Of a stretch of 64,000 nucleotides of DNA, positions 1 to 10,404 are shown piece by piece. Position 1 is the stretch's first letter; each line of letters begins with the position of its first letter. A model generated the notes under the pieces. That model was not told the origin of the DNA and searched no databases. It saw only the letters and a list, made by a program, of their open reading frames with translations. The position numbers were made by a program, and so were the translations under genes. The DNA comes from Pseudomonas sp. S37 (GTDB taxonomy: Bacteria; Pseudomonadota; Gammaproteobacteria; Pseudomonadales; Pseudomonadaceae), in contig NZ_JACVZC010000016.1 of assembly GCF_016658545.1 (NCBI RefSeq), positions 1 to 64,000 on the forward strand. Reading direction: 5' to 3'.

Positions 1-39
<39 letters not shown>

Positions 40-67
40 CTCCTACACAGGACGTGCATGCAGCTAC

Positions 68-727
68 CTATTCGTGGGTCAGCTCCAGCACCCGGTCCAC
101 CAGCTTGTAGATGCCACCAGCCGCCTCGCTGATCGACTTGGCCTCCATGTAAGCCGGGGTAGTCACCAGCTTGCGTTGGGTATCTTCGACAATGTCGTGC
201 ACGTCGCATTCTTCATGGGTGCCGCCCATCTTCACCACTGCCGCCGCAGTGCCAGCGTCGCTACCAATGGTGCAGACCACCCCCGGCCCGTAGATCTTCG
301 CCGCCAGTGCCGGCGAAATGCAGATCAGGCCAACCGGCTTGCAGGCATCGGCAAAGGCTTCGGCCAAGGCCAGTACGTCCGGGTTGACGCTGCAGTTGGC
401 GCCTTCCACGGCAAAGTTGGACAGGTTCTTCGCCGCCCCAAAGCCACCCGGCACGATCAGCGCATCGAAGTCTTCGGCCTTGGCCTCGCGGATGTCCTTG
501 ACCTCGCCGCGGGCAATGCGCGCCGATTCCACCAGCACATTGCGCGACTCGGGCATTTCTTCGCCAGTCAGGTGGTTGATCACATGCATCTGCGCAATGT
601 TCGGCGCAAAGCACTGCACCTGCGCACCGCGCTGGTCGAGGCGCAGCAGGGTGATCACGCTTTCGTGGATTTCGGCGCCGTCATACACGCCACAGCCGGA
701 AAGAATCACCGCTACTTTTTTTGTCAT
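68..727 (-). CDS. elbB: ElbB-type isoprenoid biosynthesis glyoxalase, DJ-1/PfpI fold
   Basis: The protein has 219 residues, close to E. coli ElbB. It is a single class I amidotransferase/DJ-1-like domain. Visible landmarks are the N-terminal strand VAVILSGCGVYDG, the loop IVPGGFGAAKN near residue 91-101, and the nucleophile-elbow cysteine C136 in GLICISPAL. The family was linked genetically to isoprenoid synthesis and has been reported to have glyoxalase-type activity; the physiological substrate is unclear. The ATG at 727 follows a GGAG ribosome-binding site 8 bases upstream. It appears monocistronic, divergent from the sterol-desaturase gene. Family assignment is firm, reaction uncertain. 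Confidence 0.9.
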   Translation of the reverse strand: MTKKVAVILSGCGVYDGAEIHESVITLLRLDQRGAQVQCFAPNIAQMHVINHLTGEEMPESRNVLVESARIARGEVKDIREAKAEDFDALIVPGGFGAAKNLSNFAVEGANCSVNPDVLALAEAFADACKPVGLICISPALAAKIYGPGVVCTIGSDAGTAAAVVKMGGTHEECDVHDIVEDTQRKLVTTPAYMEAKSISEAAGGIYKLVDRVLELTHE

Positions 728-833
728 GCTCGTTACTCCAGTGTCGAGGCGCTAAATGTCCTCTAGTTTGGCAGATGTCGCCATAGGGTTTCCCGCAGGC
801 GCGGCCTAATCTTGTTGGATACCGCCTGAGGTC

Positions 834-2099
834 ATGCTCATGGACCTGATATTGCTGGCCGTGCCGTTCTTCTTCGTGCTGATTGCCGTCGAGCTGGTGG
901 CCGACCGCGTGCGTGGCCAGCGCAACTTCACCCTGGCCGACTCGATCAACAGCCTGAGTACCGGCGCGCTGTCGACCAGTACCGGGTTGCTGACCAAAGG
1001 GGTAGGGCTGATTACCTACGCGCTGGCCTTCGAGCACGTGGCGCTGCTGCGGTTGCCGGCACACGCCTGGTGGGTGTGGCTGGCGGCCTTTGTCTTGTAC
1101 GACTTCTGCTACTACTGGCTGCACCGCCTGGGCCATGAGCGCAATGTGCTGTGGGCGGCGCACTCGGTGCATCATCAGAGCGAGGAATACAACCTCACTA
1201 CCGCATTGCGCCAGACCAGCAGCGGTTTCATCTTCTCGTGGATCTTCTATCTGCCGCTGGCAGTGCTGGGCGTGCCGCCGCTGGTGTTCATTACCGTGGC
1301 CTCGCTCAACCTGCTGTACCAGTTCTGGGTGCATACCCGGCACATCCCCAAGCTCGGCTGGCTTGAGTGGGTGCTGATCACGCCATCCAACCATCGCGTC
1401 CACCATGCGCAAAACCCTGCTTACTTGGATCGCAACTACGGCGGTGTGTTCATTCTCTGGGACCGCCTGTTCGGCACCTTCAAGGAAGAAGACCCGGCTG
1501 AACCGGTGGTGTTCGGGGTCACCACGCCGCTGGCCAGCTGGAACCCGCTGTGGGCCAACCTGCAGTTTTATGCCCAGCTCTGGCACGACGCCCGACGCAC
1601 TGCCAACCTGTGGGACAAGCTGCGCATCTGGTTCATGCCTACCGGCTGGCGCCCGGATGACGTGGCCGCACGCTACCCGCAGGCTAAACAGGACCTGGCG
1701 CTGTTCCGCAAGTTCGAGGTTACCCTGGGCCGCGCGCAACAAGCCTATGTGGCGGCGCAGTTCGTGGTTTACGTGGCGTTGGGCAGTTACCTGATGGACG
1801 TGGCCGAGCGGGTGCCCGGCGCCGCGCTGGTGCTCGGCTGGTCGCTGATGGCGTTTGGCTTGTTCGTGCTGGGCGCGTTGCTGGAGAACCGGCGCTGGGC
1901 AGTACGGCTGGAGTTGACGCGGCTGTTGCTGAACGCGCCGGCGCTGTACCTGGCCGGCGCCTTGGGCTTAGCGGTGGTCACGCCGCTGGGGTGGTTGCTG
2001 CTCGTGGCTTACAGCCTGCTCAGCCTCATCGGCCTGGGCCTGGTTTGCCGCCTTGCGCTCCGCGCGCAGGGTGCGAAAGCGCCGGCGCAGCCACAGTAG
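834..2099 (+). CDS. Sterol desaturase / fatty acid hydroxylase family membrane protein
   Basis: This 421-residue integral membrane protein carries the histidine clusters of the di-iron fatty acid hydroxylase superfamily: HRLGH (97-101), HSVHH (110-114), HTRH (167-170) and NHRVHH (186-191). An N-terminal hydrophobic segment (4-22) and further helices flank the catalytic core, and a C-terminal membrane region of about 110 residues follows it. Family members hydroxylate or desaturate lipids using two iron ions bound by these histidines; the substrate here cannot be read from sequence. ATG at 834 is preceded by a weak TGAGGT; an in-frame ATG lies two codons later. Its last 132 bases overlap the DedA gene on the other strand. 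Confidence 0.88.
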   Translation: MLMDLILLAVPFFFVLIAVELVADRVRGQRNFTLADSINSLSTGALSTSTGLLTKGVGLITYALAFEHVALLRLPAHAWWVWLAAFVLYDFCYYWLHRLGHERNVLWAAHSVHHQSEEYNLTTALRQTSSGFIFSWIFYLPLAVLGVPPLVFITVASLNLLYQFWVHTRHIPKLGWLEWVLITPSNHRVHHAQNPAYLDRNYGGVFILWDRLFGTFKEEDPAEPVVFGVTTPLASWNPLWANLQFYAQLWHDARRTANLWDKLRIWFMPTGWRPDDVAARYPQAKQDLALFRKFEVTLGRAQQAYVAAQFVVYVALGSYLMDVAERVPGAALVLGWSLMAFGLFVLGALLENRRWAVRLELTRLLLNAPALYLAGALGLAVVTPLGWLLLVAYSLLSLIGLGLVCRLALRAQGAKAPAQPQ

Positions 2100-2612
2100 G
2101 GCGCCCAGCGCCAACAGGCCGCCGAGCACCCAAAGCTCGTAGCGCTTCACGTTGCCCAGCAGGCCTTCGAGGATGGCGCCGAAGTGATAGGCAGCCGCAC
2201 CCAGGGCAATGGCCCAGATCGCCGCCCCAATGCCGTTCAGCAGCAGGTAACGGCGCGGGGGGTAGCCCGACAGGCCAATCGCCACCGGCATGACCGTACG
2301 CAGGCCATAGACAAAGCGGAAACTCAGCACCCAGATGTCGGGGTGGCGGCGGATGTGGTCCAGCGCCCGGTCACCCATGGCCTGCCAGCGCGGTTTGCGC
2401 GCCAGAATCCTGCGCCCATGGCGACGGCCCATGAAGTACCACAGCTGGTCGCCGGCATAGCTGCCGAAGAACGCCACCAGGCACACCAGCTTGATGTCCA
2501 TGTAACCGCGGAACGCAAGAAACCCCGCAAGCACCAGAATGGTCTCGCCTTCAAAGAAGGTGCCTAGAAAAAGGGCGAAGTAGCCGAAATCCTGCAGGAA
2601 TTGTTGAAGCAT
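1968..2612 (-). CDS. DedA family membrane protein (SNARE-associated/VTT domain)
   Basis: This 214-residue protein has the DedA pattern: the N-terminal re-entrant motif FFEGETILVLAGFLA (19-33), FFGSYAGDQLWYFMGR (48-63), and the conserved RFVYGLRTVMPVAIG segment (99-113) with the glycine/arginine signature. Several hydrophobic helices and a charged, glutamine-rich cytoplasmic tail (175-214) follow. DedA proteins are proton-coupled membrane proteins, and some act as lipid-carrier flippases. The reading frame stays open far upstream on this strand, but that part is antisense to ppk; ATG at 2612 is the first start that gives the family N-terminus. The 3' end overlaps the sterol desaturase gene tail to tail by 132 bases. 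Confidence 0.88.
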   Translation of the reverse strand: MLQQFLQDFGYFALFLGTFFEGETILVLAGFLAFRGYMDIKLVCLVAFFGSYAGDQLWYFMGRRHGRRILARKPRWQAMGDRALDHIRRHPDIWVLSFRFVYGLRTVMPVAIGLSGYPPRRYLLLNGIGAAIWAIALGAAAYHFGAILEGLLGNVKRYELWVLGGLLALGALLWLRRRFRTLRAERKAANQAQADEAEQAVSHEQQPPQRRDHR

Positions 2613-2825
2613 TTTCTGAGGTGCTGGCGAAATGAACGCGCAGCCTACCCCTTCGCGCGCGTTCGTGAAAGTGTCCAAATGTGTCTCGACGTGAACAATT
2701 CCTACGCGGACAATGCGAAGGGCCACATCCTGCGGCTTGCCCTGGTGTGTAACACAGGCGTCATAATGGGCGCTTATCTTGCCGCTCAATTGATGATAGG
2801 GCATTAACGTCCTCAGGAACGCCAG

Positions 2826-5084
2826 ATGAATAATGAAGTGCTCACCCCTGTCGCGATCAAGGAGGCTCAAGAGCTTCCCGAAGAGATGGTGCAAACCCCG
2901 CCAGACTTGCCGACGCCAACGCCGGAAGCTGCCCCCGAGCCTGTAGCGGAGGAGGCGGCCGAACCCGTGGCTCCGGCCCCGGCACCCGCCCCGGTCATGA
3001 ACGTGCCCGGTCTCGACGACAGCAGCCTGTACATTCATCGCGAGCTTTCGCAGTTGCAGTTCAACATTCGCGTGCTGGAGCAGGCGCTGGACGAGAACTA
3101 CCCGCTGCTCGAGCGCCTGAAGTTTCTGCTGATCTTCTCCAGCAACCTCGACGAGTTCTTTGAAATCCGTGTCGCGGGCCTGAAGAAGCAGATCAATTTT
3201 GCCCGCGAACAGGCCGGTGCCGATGGCCTGCAGCCGCACCAGGCGCTGGCGCGCATCAGCGAGCTGGTGCACTTTGAGGTTGAGCGCCAGTACGCGATCC
3301 TCAACGACGTCTTGCTGCCAGAGCTGGAAAAGCACCAGATCCGCTTTATTCGCCGCCGTTACTGGACACCCAAGCTCAAGACCTGGGTACGCCGTTATTT
3401 CCGCGACGAAATCGCCCCGATCATCACCCCGATCGGCCTCGACCCGACGCACCCGTTCCCGTTGCTGGTGAACAAGAGCCTGAACTTCATCGTCGAGCTT
3501 GAAGGTGTCGACGCCTTCGGTCGGGATTCGGGCCTGGCGATCATCCCGGCCCCGCGCCTGCTGCCACGGGTGATTCGCGTGCCGGAAGAGGTAGGTGGCC
3601 CGGGTGCCAACTACGTGTTCCTGTCTTCGATGATCCACGCGCACGCCGACGACCTGTTCCAGGGCATGAAGGTGAAGGGCTGCTACCAGTTCCGCCTGAC
3701 CCGTAACGCCGACCTGGCGCTGGATTCCGAAGAGGTCGACGACCTGGCCCGCGCCCTGCGTGGCGAGCTGTTCTCGCGCCGTTACGGCGATGCCGTGCGC
3801 CTGGAAGTGGCCGACACCTGCCCGAAACACCTGTCGGACTACCTGCTCAAGCAGTTCAGCCTCAGCGAAAGCGAGCTTTACCAGGTCAATGGCCCGGTCA
3901 ACCTCACCCGCCTGTTCAGCATCACCGGCCTGGACAGCCACCCCGAGCTGCAGTACACGCCGTTCACTCCGGCGATTCCCAAGCTGCTGCAGAACGCCGA
4001 CAACATCTTCAGTGTGATCAGCAAGCAGGACATCCTGCTGATGCACCCGTTCGAGTCCTTCACCCCGGTGGTAGACCTGCTGCGCCAGGCCGCCAAGGAC
4101 CCGCATGTACTCGCTGTGCGCCAGACCCTGTACCGTTCCGGGGCCAACTCGGAAATCGTCGACGCCCTGGTGGACGCGGCGCGTAACGGCAAGGAGGTCA
4201 CCGCGGTGATCGAGCTGCGTGCGCGCTTCGACGAAGAATCCAACCTGCAAATGGCCAGCCGCCTGCAAGCGGCCGGTGCGGTGGTGATCTACGGCGTGGT
4301 CGGTTTCAAGACCCACGCCAAGATGATGCTGATCCTGCGCCGCGAACAGGGCGAAATCGTGCGTTATGCGCACCTGGGTACCGGCAACTACCACGCCGGC
4401 AACGCCCGCCTGTACACCGACTACAGCCTGCTGACCTCTGACGACGCCCTTACCGAGGACGTCGGCAAGCTGTTCAGCCAGCTGATCGGCATGGGCAAGA
4501 CCCTGCGCATGAAGAAGCTGCTGCACGCGCCGTTCACCCTGAAAAAGGGCATGCTCGACATGATCGCGCGCGAAACCCAGTTTGCCCTCGAGGGCAAGCC
4601 GGCGCACATCATCGCCAAGTTCAACTCGCTGACCGATGCCAAGGTCATCAAGGCGCTGTACAAGGCCAGCCAGTCGGGCGTGAAGATCGATCTGGTGGTG
4701 CGCGGTATGTGCTGCCTGCGCCCAGGCATTCCGGGGGTTTCGCACAATATCCAGGTGCGCTCTATCATCGGCCGCTTCCTGGAGCACACGCGGGTGTTCT
4801 ACTTCCTCAATGGCGGCGAAGAGCAAATCTACCTGTCCAGTGCCGACTGGATGGAGCGCAACCTCGACAAGCGCGTGGAGACCTGCTTCCCGGTAGAAGG
4901 CAAGAAGCTGTTGCTGCGGGTGAAGAAGGAGCTGGAAGGCTACCTGACCGACAACACCCACGCCTGGACCTTGCAGCCAGACGGGCGCTACGTGCGCAGC
5001 ACCCCGACCGGCAACCAGAACCCGCGCAGTGCCCAGGCGACCCTGCTGGAGCGCCTGAGCAACCCGGTCCTCAACGTACGCTGA
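2826..5084 (+). CDS. ppk: Polyphosphate kinase 1
   Basis: Ppk1 reversibly polymerises the terminal phosphate of ATP into inorganic polyphosphate. The protein has 752 residues, longer than E. coli Ppk (about 690), because of an N-terminal extension rich in Pro, Glu and Ala (about residues 14-57) before the conserved start [12 protein letters not shown]. The autophosphorylated histidine is expected at H497 in FKTHAKMM, and the second conserved histidine at H654 in [19 protein letters not shown] and [10 protein letters not shown] are PLD-fold active-site segments. ATG at 2826 has AGGA 9 bases upstream. It faces ppx tail to tail with a 14-base overlap, so the two are not an operon here, unlike in E. 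coli. Confidence 0.97.
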   Translation: MNNEVLTPVAIKEAQELPEEMVQTPPDLPTPTPEAAPEPVAEEAAEPVAPAPAPAPVMNVPGLDDSSLYIHRELSQLQFNIRVLEQALDENYPLLERLKFLLIFSSNLDEFFEIRVAGLKKQINFAREQAGADGLQPHQALARISELVHFEVERQYAILNDVLLPELEKHQIRFIRRRYWTPKLKTWVRRYFRDEIAPIITPIGLDPTHPFPLLVNKSLNFIVELEGVDAFGRDSGLAIIPAPRLLPRVIRVPEEVGGPGANYVFLSSMIHAHADDLFQGMKVKGCYQFRLTRNADLALDSEEVDDLARALRGELFSRRYGDAVRLEVADTCPKHLSDYLLKQFSLSESELYQVNGPVNLTRLFSITGLDSHPELQYTPFTPAIPKLLQNADNIFSVISKQDILLMHPFESFTPVVDLLRQAAKDPHVLAVRQTLYRSGANSEIVDALVDAARNGKEVTAVIELRARFDEESNLQMASRLQAAGAVVIYGVVGFKTHAKMMLILRREQGEIVRYAHLGTGNYHAGNARLYTDYSLLTSDDALTEDVGKLFSQLIGMGKTLRMKKLLHAPFTLKKGMLDMIARETQFALEGKPAHIIAKFNSLTDAKVIKALYKASQSGVKIDLVVRGMCCLRPGIPGVSHNIQVRSIIGRFLEHTRVFYFLNGGEEQIYLSSADWMERNLDKRVETCFPVEGKKLLLRVKKELEGYLTDNTHAWTLQPDGRYVRSTPTGNQNPRSAQATLLERLSNPVLNVR

Positions 5085-6573
5085 GGACGAAGCCGACCCG
5101 GGCCAGCCACTCCGCCTCGTTGGCGAAGTCGGCCTGGGTCAGCTGGTTCTGTTCCAGCCAGCCTTCAGGGAAGGCGATATCGAGGCTGTCATCGGCAGCC
5201 TTGAGTTCTACTTTCGGCATCTGCTGGTTGCCACGGATGTGGTGGAACAGGATGGCGAAGCGAAGCAGCACGCACAGGCGCAGCAGTTTCACGCCTTCTT
5301 CACCCAGCTCGGCGAACTTGTCCTTGGGGATGTTGCGGCGGTGGCCGCGCACCAGCAAGGCCATCATCTGCTGGTCCTCGCGGGAGAAGCCCGACAGGTC
5401 GGAGTGCTCGATCAGGTAGGCGCCGTGCTTGTGGTAGTGATAGTGGGCGATATCCAGGCCGATTTCGTGCACTTTCGCGGCCCAACCCAGCAGATCGCGC
5501 CAGTTCCCACCTTTAAGCTGCCAGGCGTCTGCGACCTGGTCGAAGGCATGCAAGGCCTTGCGCTCGACACGTGCTGCCTGGCCTTGGTCGACGTGGTAGC
5601 GCTCCATCAGCGAGTTCAGGGTGCGTTCGCGCACGTCCTCGTGGTGATGGCGGCCGAGCAGGTCGAACAGCACGCCTTCTCGCAGGGCGCCGTCGCAGTG
5701 GTCCATGCGCTGCAGTTCCAGGGCATCGAAGATGGCTTCGAGAATCGCCATGCCGGCCGGGAAGATGGTGCGGCGGTCTGGCTTGACCCCGTCGAAGTCG
5801 ATCTTGTCGACTTCGCCCAGCTTGAACATCTTGCGTTTGACCCAGGCCAGGCCTTCGGCGTTGACCTCGCCGTTGCCCAGGCCGCCAGCCTTGATCGCAG
5901 CGCCAATGGCACGAATGGTACCGGACGAGCCGATGGCCTCGTCCCAGGTCAGGCGGTGCAGGGCGTTCTCGATGCTCATCAGCTCCAGGCGCGCGGCGGT
6001 ATAGGCCTGTGCGTAGCGCGCCGGGGTTATCTTGCCGTCGCGGAAGTAGCGCTGGGTGAAGCTGACGCAGCCCATTTGCAGGCTCTCGCGCAGCAGCGGC
6101 TCGAAGCGCTGGCCGATGATGAACTCGGTACTGCCGCCGCCGATGTCGGCGACCAGGCGTTTGCCGGGGGTGTCGGCCAGGGTGTGGGAGACGCCCAGGT
6201 AAATCAGGCGCGCCTCTTCACGGCCGGAAATGACCTCCACCGGGTGGCCGAGGATGGCCTCGGCGCGCTGGATGAATTCGTTGCGGTTGCGCGCTTCGCG
6301 CAGGGCGTTGGTACCGACGATGCGCACGGCGCCTGATGGCATGCCGTTGATCAGTTGGGAAAAGCGCTTGAGGCAATCCAGGCCCCGTTCCATCGCCTCT
6401 TCACTGAGTTTGCGGTTTTCGTCGATGCCGGCGGCAAGCTGAACCTTCTCGCCGAGCCGCTCGAGAATGCGGATTTCGGTATGGTGGGCCTTGGCCACGA
6501 CCATGTGAAAACTGTTGGAGCCAAGGTCGATGGCGGCGATCAGGGACAGGTTCTTCGCGATGGTATGCGGCAT
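5071..6573 (-). CDS. ppx: Exopolyphosphatase (Ppx/GppA family)
   Basis: Ppx removes terminal phosphate from polyphosphate chains. The 500-residue protein has the actin-like ATPase fold with phosphate-loop motifs [15 protein letters not shown] near the N-terminus and [13 protein letters not shown] around residue 140, followed by a C-terminal HD-like helical domain ([18 protein letters not shown]). The length matches Ppx better than the shorter versions of the family; GppA-type pppGpp hydrolysis cannot be excluded. The frame stays open upstream for about 90 codons, but ATG at 6573 gives the family N-terminus. A Pho-box-like sequence lies 109 bases upstream. The 3' end overlaps ppk by 14 bases. 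Confidence 0.95.
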   Translation of the reverse strand: MPHTIAKNLSLIAAIDLGSNSFHMVVAKAHHTEIRILERLGEKVQLAAGIDENRKLSEEAMERGLDCLKRFSQLINGMPSGAVRIVGTNALREARNRNEFIQRAEAILGHPVEVISGREEARLIYLGVSHTLADTPGKRLVADIGGGSTEFIIGQRFEPLLRESLQMGCVSFTQRYFRDGKITPARYAQAYTAARLELMSIENALHRLTWDEAIGSSGTIRAIGAAIKAGGLGNGEVNAEGLAWVKRKMFKLGEVDKIDFDGVKPDRRTIFPAGMAILEAIFDALELQRMDHCDGALREGVLFDLLGRHHHEDVRERTLNSLMERYHVDQGQAARVERKALHAFDQVADAWQLKGGNWRDLLGWAAKVHEIGLDIAHYHYHKHGAYLIEHSDLSGFSREDQQMMALLVRGHRRNIPKDKFAELGEEGVKLLRLCVLLRFAILFHHIRGNQQMPKVELKAADDSLDIAFPEGWLEQNQLTQADFANEAEWLARVGFVLSVR

Positions 6574-6681
6574 GATCTGGTTGTTCTCGGTCGTTAACCC
6601 GGCAATCGTGCCACGATAGCAGGCTGTCGCCAACGCGTGACACACCAGGCGTTGATGCAAGGCAATGTGCCATTCGATGCT

Positions 6682-6699
6682 ATGACACTTGTGTGACAG
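6682..6699 (-). promoter_or_regulatory. Probable Pho box upstream of ppx
   Basis: Read on the minus strand the 18 bases are CTGTCAC-ACAA-GTGTCAT, two 7-base direct repeats separated by 4 bases. Each repeat matches the PhoB consensus CTGTCAT at six of seven positions. It points toward ppx, whose ATG is about 109 bases downstream, and lies within the divergent ppx/trxA gap. Phosphate-starvation control of polyphosphate genes by PhoB is well established in enterics and pseudomonads; binding here is inferred. Confidence 0.6.
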
Positions 6700-6817
6700 T
6701 TTCGATTCGCGGCGTCTTGCACAACTATAGTTACACTCAATCGTCCGCGGCTTCCTGTCGGGCGTGGGTGCGGCTATCATGGGCCACGTTTTTTTGCTTA
6801 CGACCCTGGAGATTTCC

Positions 6818-7147
6818 ATGAGCAGCGATCTGATCAAACACGTCACCGACGCTACCTTCGAAGCCGAAGTCCTGAAGGCCGAAGGCGCGGTACTGGTCGA
6901 CTACTGGGCTGAATGGTGCGGTCCATGCAAGATGATCGCTCCGGTACTGGACGACATCGCCTCCACCTACGAGGGCAAACTGACCGTCGCCAAGCTGAAC
7001 ATCGACGAAAACCAGGAAACCCCGGCCAAGCACGGCGTGCGTGGCATTCCGACCTTGATGCTGTTCAAGAACGGCAACGTCGAAGCCACCAAGGTTGGCG
7101 CACTGTCGAAATCGCAGCTGGCCGCGTTCCTCGACGCCCACCTGTAA
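6818..7147 (+). CDS. trxA: Thioredoxin 1
   Basis: The 109-residue protein is the cytoplasmic disulfide reductant. The redox motif WCGPC is at residues 33-37 and the cis-proline is P78 in RGIPTL. Length and sequence match bacterial TrxA throughout. ATG at 6818 follows GGAG at 6808-6811; an earlier in-frame ATG at 6764 would add an unrelated 18-residue leader and is not used. TATAGT at 6726-6731 is a candidate -10 element. The gene is monocistronic: a strong terminator follows within 6 bases, before rho. Confidence 0.97.
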   Translation: MSSDLIKHVTDATFEAEVLKAEGAVLVDYWAEWCGPCKMIAPVLDDIASTYEGKLTVAKLNIDENQETPAKHGVRGIPTLMLFKNGNVEATKVGALSKSQLAAFLDAHL

Positions 7148-7152
7148 TGCGA

Positions 7153-7181
7153 AAAGCCCCGCAAACGCGGGGCTTTTTTTT
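7153..7181 (+). terminator. Rho-independent terminator of trxA
   Basis: An 8-base GC-rich stem (agccccgc / gcggggct) with an AAAC loop is followed by eight T residues, immediately after the trxA stop codon. Confidence 0.92.
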
Positions 7182-7191
7182 GCCCGAAGGG

Positions 7192-7267
7192 CCTGTGGGA
7201 GCGGGTTTGCCCGCGAATTCGATGCCGAACCTGCTGCCGCCTTCGCGGGTAAACCCGCTCCCACAGG
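7192..7267. repeat. REP inverted pair, family with GCGGGTTTGCCCGC core
   Basis: Two REP units in opposite orientation (7192-7226 and about 7240-7267) flank a short spacer. Each has the form tgtgggagcgggtttrcccgcgaa. This type recurs in many gaps of the window and matches the P. putida REP family. The rest of the 326-base trxA-rho gap (7268-7473) holds only the rho leader. Confidence 0.88.
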
Positions 7268-7473
7268 GTACAATTTACCCGGCCAAAACCACTAGACGTC
7301 GAAAAAAGCAAGTGTTACATTCGGCCTCGCACTGCTTTTCCAGTGCCCTCTACACGCCGTCGCCGAAGCATCCCTAATTCGAATCAGTACGCGATCCTGT
7401 CGCCATCTAGCGGCGCGGCTTCATTAAGCCAAAGCTTAATTCTCCCTTCTTACATGATTACGTCACTCCCCTT
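7268..7473 (+). promoter_or_regulatory. rho promoter and leader region
   Basis: This 206-base gap contains no credible gene and is AT-richer than its surroundings, with tracts such as aaaaaagcaagtg near 7301 and agccaaagcttaattctccc near 7428. No Shine-Dalgarno sequence is visible before the rho ATG (preceding bases are gtcactcccctt). Rho genes are known to be autoregulated through long, C-rich leaders; that control is inferred here. Confidence 0.5.
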
Positions 7474-8733
<1,260 letters not shown>

Positions 8734-8754
8734 GCGTTTCAAACCGGGATTGAT

Positions 8755-8862
8755 TGGGGCTGCTTCGCAGCCCATCGCGACGCAAGGCCGCTCCTACAGG
8801 ATTACGCATTCCCTGTAGGAGCGGCCTTGCGTCGCGATGGGGCGCGAAGCGGCCCCAATGCA
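8755..8862. repeat. REP inverted pair, CGCGACRCAAGGCCGCTCC family
   Basis: Two long units in opposite orientation (about 8755-8801 and 8813-8862) share the core gcccatcgcgacgcaaggccgctcctaca. This second REP family differs from the cgggtaaacccg type. It starts about 22 bases beyond the rho stop and may serve as the 3' end structure of rho mRNA. Confidence 0.88.
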
Positions 8863-8937
8863 TTTTTGCCCCCAAACAAAGCCCGAACGGCGCTACACTC
8901 TGCACCCCGACCGATACGGCCAACACGAGGCTCCTGC

Positions 8938-10404
8938 ATGCAGTATCGCGACTTGCGCGACTTCATCCGTGGCCTGGAACAGCGCGGCGAGCTCAAGCGC
9001 ATCCAGGTTCCGATCTCTCCCGTCCTGGAAATGACCGAGGTGTGCGACCGCACCCTGCGTGCCAAGGGCCCGGCGTTGCTGTTCGAAAAGCCCACCGGCT
9101 TCGACATCCCGGTGCTCGGCAACCTGTTCGGCACGCCGGAACGCGTGGCCATGGGCATGGGCGCGGAGTCGGTCGATGAACTGCGCGAAATCGGCAAGCT
9201 GCTGGCCTTTCTCAAGGAGCCTGAGCCACCGAAGGGCCTGAAGGACGCCTGGTCCAAGCTGCCGATCTTCAAGAAAGTCGTGTCGATGGCGCCGAAAGTG
9301 GTCAAGGACGCGGTGTGCCAGGAAGTGGTGGTCGAGGGTGATGACGTCGACCTCGGCGCGCTGCCGATCCAGCATTGCTGGCCCGGCGACGTGGCGCCGT
9401 TGATCACCTGGGGCCTGACCGTGACCCGCGGCCCGAACAAGGATCGCCAGAACCTGGGCATCTACCGTCAACAGGTGATCGGCCGCAACAAGGTCATCAT
9501 GCGTTGGCTCAGCCACCGTGGCGGCGCCCTCGATTACCGCGAATGGTGCGAGAAAAACCCCGGCCAGCCGTTCCCGGTCGCCGTGGCCCTGGGCGCCGAC
9601 CCGGCAACCATCCTCGGTGCCGTGACCCCGGTGCCGGACACCCTCTCCGAATACGCCTTTGCCGGCTTGCTGCGTGGCAACCGCACCGAGCTGGTCAAGT
9701 GCCGTGGCAACAACCTGCAGGTGCCGGCCACGGCCGAAATCATTCTGGAAGGTGTGATCCACCCGGGCGAAATGGCCCCGGAAGGCCCGTATGGTGACCA
9801 CACCGGCTACTACAACGAGGTGGACAGCTTCCCGGTGTTCACCGTCGAGCGCATCACCCACCGGCAAAAACCGATCTACCACAGCACCTACACCGGCCGC
9901 CCGCCTGATGAGCCGGCCATTCTCGGGGTAGCGCTGAACGAAGTGTTCGTGCCGATCCTGCAGAAGCAGTTCCCGGAAATCACCGACTTCTACCTGCCGC
10001 CGGAAGGCTGTTCGTACCGCATGGCGGTGGTAACCATGAAAAAGCAGTACCCGGGCCATGCCAAGCGCGTGATGCTGGGTGTGTGGTCGTTCCTGCGACA
10101 GTTCATGTACACCAAGTTCGTTATTGTCACCGATGACGATATCAACGCCCGTGACTGGAACGATGTGATCTGGGCCATTACCACACGCATGGACCCCAAG
10201 CGTGATACGGTGATGATCGACAACACCCCGATTGACTACCTCGACTTTGCGTCGCCGGTATCGGGGCTGGGGTCGAAGATGGGCCTGGATGCCACGCACA
10301 AGTGGCCGGGCGAGACTACACGCGAATGGGGACGGGTCATCGTCAAGGACGAAGCCGTCACCCGCCGTATCGATGAGCTGTGGGATCAGTTGGGAATAGA
10401 TTGA
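8938..10404 (+). CDS. ubiD: 4-hydroxy-3-polyprenylbenzoate decarboxylase UbiD
   Basis: UbiD decarboxylates polyprenyl-4-hydroxybenzoate in ubiquinone synthesis using prenylated FMN made by UbiX. The 488-residue protein aligns with E. coli UbiD over its whole length ([20 protein letters not shown] at the start) and carries the cofactor/active-site segments [19 protein letters not shown] and [13 protein letters not shown] (from residue 282). ATG at 8938 has GAGG 7 bases upstream; the frame is open further upstream through the REP pair, which is not coding. The stop overlaps the next gene's ATG by one base, so the reductase gene is translationally coupled. Confidence 0.97.
   Translation: MQYRDLRDFIRGLEQRGELKRIQVPISPVLEMTEVCDRTLRAKGPALLFEKPTGFDIPVLGNLFGTPERVAMGMGAESVDELREIGKLLAFLKEPEPPKGLKDAWSKLPIFKKVVSMAPKVVKDAVCQEVVVEGDDVDLGALPIQHCWPGDVAPLITWGLTVTRGPNKDRQNLGIYRQQVIGRNKVIMRWLSHRGGALDYREWCEKNPGQPFPVAVALGADPATILGAVTPVPDTLSEYAFAGLLRGNRTELVKCRGNNLQVPATAEIILEGVIHPGEMAPEGPYGDHTGYYNEVDSFPVFTVERITHRQKPIYHSTYTGRPPDEPAILGVALNEVFVPILQKQFPEITDFYLPPEGCSYRMAVVTMKKQYPGHAKRVMLGVWSFLRQFMYTKFVIVTDDDINARDWNDVIWAITTRMDPKRDTVMIDNTPIDYLDFASPVSGLGSKMGLDATHKWPGETTREWGRVIVKDEAVTRRIDELWDQLGID

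Noticed and set aside
2601-2807. 68-codon plus-strand frame in the ppk promoter gap
   Set aside because: No ribosome-binding site or family resemblance, and it covers the expected ppk promoter.
2613-4961. Very long open frame on the minus strand continuing upstream of the DedA gene
   Set aside because: It is antisense to ppk and has the composition of a codon-bias shadow; only the last 214 codons have DedA features.
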